Source: Deltaproteobacteria bacterium (GTDB lineage Bacteria; Bdellovibrionota; UBA1018; UBA923). Taken from it: 12,096 nucleotides of DNA. The translations under genes were made by a program, and so were the position numbers. Under the pieces are notes generated by a model, which was not told the origin of the DNA, did not search any database, and saw only the letters and a program-made list of their open reading frames with translations. The stretch lies in NCBI GenBank assembly GCA_016194795.1, contig JACQAX010000070.1:1-12096 (forward strand), written 5' to 3'. This document shows, piece by piece, positions 7,273 through 12,096 of the stretch (position 1 is the first letter of the stretch; every line of letters begins with the position of its first letter).

Positions 7273-7373
7273 GTGCGGCTCCCCGTCAGCAGCGACTTCT
7301 GGGTCATCTCGGGCGGCTTCGGCAGCCCGAGCACCTCGAGGATCGTCGGCGCGATGTCGGCCAGGATGCCGTC
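7269..7373 (-). pseudogene. gpmI: Orphaned C-terminal fragment of gpmI
   Basis: These 34 codons plus stop read DGILADIAPTILEVLGLP and then PPEMTQKSLL, the standard end of cofactor-independent phosphoglycerate mutase. They lie in a different frame from the upstream gpmI body and have no start of their own, so they are not translated as gpmI at present. The TGA stop (complement of 7269-7271) overlaps the pfk ATG as ATGA, the same coupling seen among other genes of this block, which shows that this was the original end of the gene. There is no further stop or frame damage within it, so the break is recent or technical. Confidence 0.85.
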
Positions 7374-8668
7374 GCGACGAGCGCGCGCACGGCGGCATCG
7401 TAGTTGCCGGTGTGGCCGACCATGTCGGCGTTGGCGAAGTTGAGCAGCACGAAGTTCTCGTCGCCCTTAGCGAGCCGCGCGGCCACCTGGTCGGCGACCT
7501 CGAACGCGCTCATCTCGGGCTTCTGATCGTAGGTCGCCACGTCTTTCGGCGAAGGCACGAGGATGCGCTCCTCGCCCGGATACGGCTGCTCGCGCCCGCC
7601 GTTGAAGAAGAACGTCACGTGCGCGTATTTCTCGGTCTCGGCGATGCGAAACTGGCGCAGGTGGTGCTCGGCGAGCACGTCCGGGAGAATGTGGGTGAGG
7701 TTCTGCGGCGGATACGCCACGGGCAGGGGAAGCTTCTTGTCGTACTGGGTCATGCACGCGTAATAAGAAAGCTTGGGGCGCGTTCCGAGCGCGAACTCCC
7801 TGAAGCCGTCCTCATTGAACGCGCGCGTGATCTCGCGGGCGCGGTCGGAGCGGAAATTGGCGAAGATCACGGCGTCGCCGTCGGCGATCTTGCCGCGTCC
7901 GGCGTCGGGCGCGAAGCACGTCGGCAGCACGAACTCGTCGGTGACTTCCCTGGCGTAGCTTTCTTCGAGAACTTTCACGGCGGCACCGATGCCGTTGCCG
8001 TGCTTGAGCGCGTACGGCTCCTGCTGGCCGGTGAGCGCCTTCCAGGCCTTCTCGACGCGGTCCCAGCGGTTGTCGCGATCCATGGCGAAGTAACGCCCGC
8101 CGATCGAGCCGAGCACGGCCGAAGGGTGCTTGCGCAGGAACTCTCCGAGATCTTTCAGGTAGCCCAGGCCCGACGTCGGCGGTGTATCGCGGCCATCGGT
8201 GAAGGCGTGCACGGTCACCGGCGCCTTCTCGGCCGCCATGTCGACGAGCTCCTTGATGTGCGAGCTCATCGCGTGGACGCCCGCGTCCGAGAGCAGCCCG
8301 AGGATGTGCACGCGCCCGCCCGCCGTCTTCGCGGCGTCGATCGCGGCATTGAGCTCCTTGTTGCGGCGGAAGTCGCCGTCGCGGATGGCCTTGTTGATGC
8401 GCGTGAGCTCCTGGTACACGATGCGCCCGGCCCCCATGTTCATGTGGCCCACTTCGCTGTTGCCCATCACGCCCGCCGGCAGGCCCACCGCTTCGCCGCA
8501 GGTGATGAGCTGCGCGCGCGGAAACCGCGTCGAGAGCGTCTTGTAAAAAGGCATGTGCGCGTGCTGGATGGCGTTCCACGGCGAGTTCTTTCCGTCGCCG
8601 AAGCCGTCGAGCACGATCAAAAACACCTTTGGGAATTTATCCGGCGAAAACGTGTTGGGATCAGTCAT
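7304..8668 (-). CDS. gpmI: Phosphoglycerate mutase (2,3-BPG-independent), broken: C-terminal metal site deleted
   Basis: The family interconverts 3- and 2-phosphoglycerate using two Mn ions. The 454-residue frame keeps Asp21 (VLDGFGDG), the phosphorylated Ser71 (GNSEVGHMNMG), SDAGVHAMSSH, TDGRDTPP, GGRYFAMDRDNRWDR, ANFRSDRAREITRAF, TFFFNGGRE and the NADMVGHTG motif that provides Asp and His for one metal. After NYDAAVRA (ends near residue 429) the frame turns into about 25 unrelated Arg/Ser-rich residues and stops. The expected TADHGN and HTAH motifs, which supply the other Asp-His pair and a further His, are absent everywhere in the window; the proper C-terminus follows in another frame. Compared with the roughly 514 residues of E. 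coli GpmI, some 65 codons are lost (3n+1 bases). As it stands the protein should be inactive. It starts 36 bases after rlmH with no strong ribosome binding site. Confidence 0.88.
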   Translation of the reverse strand: MTDPNTFSPDKFPKVFLIVLDGFGDGKNSPWNAIQHAHMPFYKTLSTRFPRAQLITCGEAVGLPAGVMGNSEVGHMNMGAGRIVYQELTRINKAIRDGDFRRNKELNAAIDAAKTAGGRVHILGLLSDAGVHAMSSHIKELVDMAAEKAPVTVHAFTDGRDTPPTSGLGYLKDLGEFLRKHPSAVLGSIGGRYFAMDRDNRWDRVEKAWKALTGQQEPYALKHGNGIGAAVKVLEESYAREVTDEFVLPTCFAPDAGRGKIADGDAVIFANFRSDRAREITRAFNEDGFREFALGTRPKLSYYACMTQYDKKLPLPVAYPPQNLTHILPDVLAEHHLRQFRIAETEKYAHVTFFFNGGREQPYPGEERILVPSPKDVATYDQKPEMSAFEVADQVAARLAKGDENFVLLNFANADMVGHTGNYDAAVRALVATASWPTSRRRSSRCSGCRSRPR

Positions 8669-8704
8669 GCGGTACGGCCATCAGACCGCACTAAACACGG
8701 TTTT

Positions 8705-9169
8705 TCAATTGTTGTGATACGGGTGGCCGGCGAGGATCGTCAGCGCGCGGTAGACCTGCTCGGCGGCGACGGCCGCGGCCAATTCATGGGGAAAGGTGAG
8801 GGGGGACAGGCTCCATTGGAGCTGCGCCCGGGCTTTGAGCTCAGGTCCGTAGCCATGCGCTCCGCCGACGGCGATCACCCACTCCGTGAACGAGCCATCC
8901 TTGATCTTCTCGACGCGCGCCGCGAAATCCCGGCTCTCGAACGGTTTCCCGCGCTCGTCGAGCAGCGTGAGAAAGACCCGGGAGCCGCGCTTTTCGAGAA
9001 ACCTCTCGAGGGCGGCGTCCTGGCTCTCGCTCTCGGGTACGCCCTTGGGCGCGGCGAGCTCGGCGTGCTCGAACGTGGCGAAGCGCCCCGCGAGCTTGAG
9101 GTAGTTGGCGACCAGGCGCTCGCATTCCGCCGACTTGAAGCGGCCGATCGTGGCGAGCGTGATCTTCAT
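8705..9169 (-). CDS. rlmH: 23S rRNA (pseudouridine1915-N3)-methyltransferase RlmH
   Basis: A SPOUT-class methyltransferase of 154 residues that methylates pseudouridine 1915 in helix 69 of 23S rRNA on assembled 70S ribosomes, using S-adenosylmethionine. Family marks: MKITLATIGR at the start, LTLLDERGKPFES (67-79), VGGAHGYGPELKARA (101-115), LSPLTFPHELAAAV (121-134), EQVYRALTILAGHPYH (137-152). The trefoil-knot glycine loop reads GGAHG, where many homologues have GGADG or GGPYG. The length is normal. Its ATG overlaps the rsfS stop as ATGA (9166-9169, complement), implying translational coupling. Confidence 0.96.
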   Translation of the reverse strand: MKITLATIGRFKSAECERLVANYLKLAGRFATFEHAELAAPKGVPESESQDAALERFLEKRGSRVFLTLLDERGKPFESRDFAARVEKIKDGSFTEWVIAVGGAHGYGPELKARAQLQWSLSPLTFPHELAAAVAAEQVYRALTILAGHPYHNN

Positions 9170-9579
9170 TGCGAGGCGAGGCTCGCCGCGGGCGAGCCGG
9201 AACGCGTGGTATAGTACTCTTCGGGGATGCGCAGCCGGGGCGCGTCGCTCCAGAGCGTCTCGAGGTCGTAGAACTCGCGGATCGTGTCGTGGAAGACGTG
9301 AATGACGACGCTGCCGAAGTCGATGAGAACCCAGCGTCCTTCGTCGTAGCCCTCGATGCGAGGCGCGTTGAGGCCGTTCTCCTTGGCGAACCGGTCGATC
9401 TCGTCGGAGATCGCCTGCACCTGGCGCTCGTTCATCCCGCTCGTGATGAGGAAGAAGTCGGTGAACGCGCCGAGCTTGCCGACCTCGTAAATCAGGCTGT
9501 GGTTCGCCTTCTTCTCGATGGCGGCCCGTGCGCAGAGCAGAACCAGGTCTTTTGACGTCGCGGAGTCGCTACGCTTCAT
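9166..9579 (-). CDS. rsfS: Ribosomal silencing factor RsfS
   Basis: A 137-residue RsfS/Iojap protein. The family binds uL14 on the large subunit and blocks 30S joining when nutrients are scarce. The core is easy to read: AFTDFFLITSGMNERQVQAI (38-57), then EGYDEGRWVLIDFGSVVIHV (76-95), then FHDTIREFYDLETLWSDA (96-113). A Ser/Ala-rich tail of about 17 residues follows. Both ends are ATGA overlaps, with nadD upstream and rlmH downstream, so its translation is probably coupled to theirs. The gene order nadD-rsfS-rlmH is widely conserved in bacteria. Confidence 0.96.
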   Translation of the reverse strand: MKRSDSATSKDLVLLCARAAIEKKANHSLIYEVGKLGAFTDFFLITSGMNERQVQAISDEIDRFAKENGLNAPRIEGYDEGRWVLIDFGSVVIHVFHDTIREFYDLETLWSDAPRLRIPEEYYTTRSGSPAASLASQ

Positions 9580-10277
9580 GAGTTTTTGGTACCATACAGG
9601 TTATTCGTTTTCAAATAGCGCTCCACCGCGCTCGGCACGAGATCGGTGACGTTTTCCCCGAGCTGCAGGCGGACGCGAATGGCCGTCGAGCTGATCTCGG
9701 GAAGCCTCGCCTCGAGCACGCAGACGCGGGTGCCCGTGCGGGTCGCGAAAACGCGCGCGAAGGGCGCCGGGTCGGCGTCTTCGAGCACGCGCAGCAGGCC
9801 GGCCTTTGTCAGCTGCTCGAGCCGGCGGCTGAGCTTCGAGAGGGTGGAGGCGGTCGGCTGCTGGTCCCAGCCGGCGCGGCTGGCGACGACGTACGAGCAG
9901 GCTTCGAGCACGTCGGGAAACGCATGCCACTTCGGCAGGTCGTGGAACGCGTCTTCTCCCAGGATGAAATGAATCGACGAGCCGGGGTGCTGTCTCGTGA
10001 AGTACTCGATCGTGCGGATCGCGTAGCTCGGGCCGTCGCTCTCCATCTCGAAGTTCGAGATCCGCGCTTCCGGCACCCCGTCGAACGCGAGGCGCACCAT
10101 CTCGAGACGGTGCGGGTCGGAGATCTCGTACGGGGGCTTGTGCGGCGGCTGCTTCGTCGGCACGATCCAGAGCGGCTTGAAGCCGCAGCGGCGCTGCACC
10201 TCGCGCGCAAGCTCCACGTGGCCGTTGTGTACCGGGTCGAAGCTTCCACCGAGGATGCCGATGGGATTCGAGATCAT
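9576..10277 (-). CDS. nadD: Nicotinate-nucleotide adenylyltransferase NadD
   Basis: A 233-residue nucleotidyltransferase that joins ATP to nicotinate mononucleotide to make deamido-NAD, the penultimate step of NAD synthesis. The nucleotide-binding motif GGSFDPVHNGH (10-20) includes the (H/T)xGH element. PPHKP (44-48), LGEDAFHDLPKWHAF (106-120) and the second signature ISSTAIR (195-201) follow in the usual order. Between them is an ordinary variable region of about 60 residues. The ATG overlaps the obg stop as ATGA (10274-10277, complement), and its own stop overlaps the rsfS start the same way. Confidence 0.96.
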   Translation of the reverse strand: MISNPIGILGGSFDPVHNGHVELAREVQRRCGFKPLWIVPTKQPPHKPPYEISDPHRLEMVRLAFDGVPEARISNFEMESDGPSYAIRTIEYFTRQHPGSSIHFILGEDAFHDLPKWHAFPDVLEACSYVVASRAGWDQQPTASTLSKLSRRLEQLTKAGLLRVLEDADPAPFARVFATRTGTRVCVLEARLPEISSTAIRVRLQLGENVTDLVPSAVERYLKTNNLYGTKNS

Positions 10278-11374
10278 GCGACTCCGTCGGCCGTGGCTTG
10301 AACCTGAGCGTGCGTGCGCTTCAGCCCATCCGGTCCGAAAAGGCGCTTGGCCAGGCGGTCGAGCAGCGGGTCGAGGCCGATGTGCGCGGCGCCCGAGATG
10401 AGCAGCACGTCTTTGTAACCCAGCTTGCCCATTTCCTTGCGGACGTCCTCGAGGAATCGATCGTCGTAGAGATCGGCCTTGTTGAAGGCGAGAATCTGTT
10501 CCTTGGACGAGAGCTCGGGGCTGAACGTGTTCAGCTCGGCATCGAGGATTTCCTTGTCGCGCACGGCGCCCTTGGCGATCTCGGCCGCGTCGTCGGCGCC
10601 GAATTCCTTGAGGAGCTTCGCGCCGTCGATCAGGTGGACGAGCAGCACGGTGCGCTCGAGGTGCTTGAGAAACTTCGTGCCCAGGCCGCGGCCGAGGCTC
10701 GCGCCTTCGATGAGGCCCGGAACGTCCGCGACGACGAAGGTCGGCGAGCCGACCTCCTTGCCGATTCGCACGACTCCGAGGTTCGGGGTGAGCGTCGTGA
10801 AAGCGTAGTCGGCGATCTTCGGGCGCGCCGCCGAGATCTTCGAGATGAGCGTGCTCTTGCCCGCGTTCGGGTAGCCGACGAGGCCGACGTCGGCGAGCAG
10901 CTTGAGCTCGAGCTTCAACACTTTTTCCTCGCCCGGCTCGCCGGGCTGCGCGAACTTCGGCGCCTGGTGCGTCGACGTGGCGAAGTGGCTGTTGCCCTTG
11001 CCGCCGCGGCCGCCTTTACAGATGAGGATCCTGGCACCCGGGTCGCTGAGGTCGGCTACGATCTCGCCGGTCTCGGCGTTTTTGAGGATGGTTCCCAGAG
11101 GGACGCAGACGACCACGTCTTCGCCGTCAGGGCCCGCCTTGTTGCTGCCCTGGCCAGGCTTGCCGTTCGGCGCCTCGTAGGCGCGCCGATAGCGGAAGTC
11201 GAGCAGCGTGGCGAGATTGTGGTCGACGGCAAACCAGACGTCGCCGCCCTTGCCCCCGTCGCCGCCGGCGGGGCCGCCGCGAGGCACGTATTTTTCACGA
11301 CGGAAAGCGACGCAGCCGGCGCCGCCGTTTCCTGACCTGATCGTGATTGTCGCTTCGTCGATGAATCTAGCCAT
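10274..11374 (-). CDS. obgE: GTPase ObgE/CgtA, large-subunit assembly factor
   Basis: A 366-residue Obg GTPase that assists late 50S assembly and links it to cellular stress signals. The glycine-rich Obg fold spans about 1-158 (GNGGAGCVAFRREKYVPRGG, then GGDGGKGGD, then GGRGGKGN). The G domain holds G1 GYPNAGKST (167-175), the switch threonines 193-194, G3 DVPG (217-220), G4 NKAD (298-301) and G5 SGAA (327-330). A short tail of about 20 residues replaces the OCT domain found in some Firmicutes. The start at 11374 (MARFIDEA) is chosen because family homology begins there; an in-frame ATG at 11407 would add 11 unrelated residues inside a stem-loop. There is no evident ribosome binding site; a T-rich tract abuts the ATG. 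Confidence 0.95.
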   Translation of the reverse strand: MARFIDEATITIRSGNGGAGCVAFRREKYVPRGGPAGGDGGKGGDVWFAVDHNLATLLDFRYRRAYEAPNGKPGQGSNKAGPDGEDVVVCVPLGTILKNAETGEIVADLSDPGARILICKGGRGGKGNSHFATSTHQAPKFAQPGEPGEEKVLKLELKLLADVGLVGYPNAGKSTLISKISAARPKIADYAFTTLTPNLGVVRIGKEVGSPTFVVADVPGLIEGASLGRGLGTKFLKHLERTVLLVHLIDGAKLLKEFGADDAAEIAKGAVRDKEILDAELNTFSPELSSKEQILAFNKADLYDDRFLEDVRKEMGKLGYKDVLLISGAAHIGLDPLLDRLAKRLFGPDGLKRTHAQVQATADGVA

Positions 11375-11443
11375 AAAAATAGAGACGGCGGTCGCTGCAT
11401 CATCCACGCTTTTATCGTGATGAATGCCTCGCCGCCGTCCTCA
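11375..11443 (-). terminator. Long stem-loop with T-tract between rpmA and obg (terminator or attenuator)
   Basis: Read along the minus strand, the outer stem pairs GACGGCGG with CCGCCGTC (plus-strand arms 11384-11391 and 11432-11439), extended by CG and GAG with single-base bulges. An inner stem pairs the plus-strand segments 11398-11408 and 11416-11426 (CAT, CATC and ACG blocks, two bulges) around a 7-base loop at 11409-11415. The 3' arm is followed at once by TCTCTATTTTT and then the obg ATG. A GC-rich hairpin plus T-tract is the form of an intrinsic terminator, here leaky or conditional because the co-oriented obg begins immediately after it. The large inner structure is less typical of simple terminators. 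Confidence 0.5.
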
Positions 11444-11466
11444 ACACTTCCGAATCAAATTTTGTT

Positions 11467-11724
11467 TCAGGCCTTCGGATAAACCGAGATCTGCTTGCGG
11501 GTCTTGTCGAAGTATTCGAAAGCGACCACGCCTTCAATGATCGAGTACAAGGTGTAGTCCTTGGCGACGCGAACGTTCTTACCCGCGTGGAAGCGAGTGC
11601 CGAGCTGACGCACGAGGATCTCGCCCGAGTTCACGAGCTGACCGCCGTAGCGCTTCACGCCACGCATCTGCGGATTCGAATCACGACCGTTTCTGGAACT
11701 ACCACCAGCTTTTTTGTGTGCCAT
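11467..11724 (-). CDS. rpmA: 50S ribosomal protein bL27
   Basis: An 85-residue bL27, whose N-terminus reaches the peptidyl-transferase centre and helps position tRNA. The sequence begins MAHKKAGGSSRNGRDS and continues RYGGQLVNSGEILVRQ and GTRFHAGKNV, all standard for the family. The N-terminus is the mature type, without the cleavable extension found in many Firmicutes. The length is normal. It follows rplU by 13 bases in the universally common rplU-rpmA pair. The ribosome binding site is weak by eye. It is separated from obg by 92 bases containing the stem-loop. Confidence 0.98.
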   Translation of the reverse strand: MAHKKAGGSSRNGRDSNPQMRGVKRYGGQLVNSGEILVRQLGTRFHAGKNVRVAKDYTLYSIIEGVVAFEYFDKTRKQISVYPKA

Positions 11725-11737
11725 GGATTTCTAGCTC

Positions 11738-12096
11738 TTAGTCTTTCTTCTTAGTTGCGGTTTTCTTCGGAGCAGCGGCCTTCTTAGGCGCTGCCGTCTT
11801 CTTCTCGGTACCCGAGGCCGACTTCGCGGTCTTCGTCGTCGGGCCGTGAGCGGCTTCGTGCTTCGCCTGGCGCGTCGAGAACGGCACGCTGGCCTTCACG
11901 AGAGCTTCAGTGCGCTTGGCCGCGTCGACCGTGATGGCCTGGCCGGCGACGTCGAGCTTCGTCACGAGAACGCGCGTCACTTCCTGGCGATGGCCGATCA
12001 TGCGGCGATAGCCCTTGCGGCGCTTGTATTTGATCGTCAGAAGCTTTTCGCCACGAGTCTGCTGAACGACTTCAACAGTCAGAGTGGCCTGCGCGA
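11738..12096 (-). CDS. rplU: 50S ribosomal protein bL21 (5' end outside window) with long basic tail
   Basis: The last 118 codons of bL21, which binds 23S rRNA; the N-terminus lies beyond the window edge. The visible core reads AQATLTVEVV, then LLTIKYKRRKGYRRMIGHRQ, then VTRVLVTKL, matching the C-terminal half of the family including the RNA-binding KYKRRK and GHRQ segments. Most bL21 proteins end about here. This one continues for about 71 residues, with a mixed stretch and then a Lys/Ala/Pro/Thr-rich end with two AAPKK repeats and a KKKD terminus. The ATG at 12001 is internal, not the start. As the first gene of the block, it probably has its promoter just outside the window. Confidence 0.96.
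   Translation of the reverse strand, partial: AQATLTVEVVQQTRGEKLLTIKYKRRKGYRRMIGHRQEVTRVLVTKLDVAGQAITVDAAKRTEALVKASVPFSTRQAKHEAAHGPTTKTAKSASGTEKKTAAPKKAAAPKKTATKKKD

Noticed and set aside
7273..7398. N-terminal extension of pfk to an upstream ATG at 7398
   Set aside because: The extra 42 residues are out-of-frame gpmI sequence. PFK homology begins at 7272, which also overlaps the old gpmI stop.
8668..8690. Inverted repeat TGCGGT/ACCGCA next to the gpmI start, and a 6-codon frame overlapping it
   Set aside because: A six-base stem with an 11-base loop is weak in GC-rich DNA, and the tiny frame has no ribosome binding site.
7208..9214. Very long open plus-strand frame (about 668 codons) opposite pfk, gpmI and rlmH
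   Set aside because: Its translation is Arg/Ala/Val-rich with no recognisable domain, and it lies antisense to three clear family members. Such frames are common opposite GC-rich genes.
1..12096. CRISPR array, tRNA/rRNA genes, insertion sequences, toxin-antitoxin or defence genes
   Set aside because: No spaced direct repeats, cloverleaf, transposase or matching protein families were seen on either strand. The genes present are housekeeping or envelope genes.

Overview
The window comes from a GC-rich (about two-thirds G+C by eye) Gram-negative bacterium. Three proteins carry Sec or lipoprotein signal peptides. The right half holds the conserved block rplU-rpmA-obg-nadD-rsfS-rlmH followed by gpmI and pfk, all on the minus strand. 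A gpmI gene directly after rlmH, and a Lys/Ala/Pro-rich tail on bL21, recall the former Deltaproteobacteria (Desulfobacterota, Myxococcota, Bdellovibrionota). This placement is an inference from gene order and protein style; no rRNA or tRNA gene is present to confirm it.

Left part (1-6273), six single-gene units that alternate strand: an iron-type ABC transporter substrate-binding lipoprotein (minus), a secreted trypsin-like serine protease (plus), a ComF-family phosphoribosyltransferase (minus), a two-CBS-domain protein (plus), a large polytopic membrane protein resembling the YfhO/PTPS-related group (minus) and a two-part beta-rich lipoprotein of unknown role (plus). Convergent ends have no spacer: they share a CTAG stop, overlap by 29 bases, or are 3 bases apart. 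Divergent starts are separated by roughly 70-130 bases, which hold the likely promoters. The comF/CBS gap contains a near-perfect 22-base palindrome.

Right part (6277-12096), one minus-strand block read from right to left: rplU (its 5' end lies outside the window), rpmA, obg, nadD, rsfS, rlmH, a damaged gpmI, and pfk. The genes serve ribosome structure and maturation (bL21, bL27, ObgE, RsfS, RlmH), NAD synthesis (NadD) and glycolysis (GpmI, Pfk). Three successive ATGA start/stop overlaps (obg/nadD, nadD/rsfS, rsfS/rlmH) indicate translational coupling. A long stem-loop followed by a T-rich tract lies between rpmA and obg and may attenuate transcription between the ribosomal-protein genes and the rest.

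The most notable observation is gpmI. The frame is intact for about 429 codons and then breaks. The true C-terminus (34 codons) is still readable in another frame and ends in an ATGA overlap with the pfk start. About 65 codons between the two pieces, which should carry the TADHGN and HTAH metal-binding motifs, are missing. This is either a genuine inactivating deletion or an assembly error. I see no CRISPR array, transposase, prophage, toxin-antitoxin or recognisable defence system, and most of the window is ordinary chromosomal housekeeping and envelope genes.
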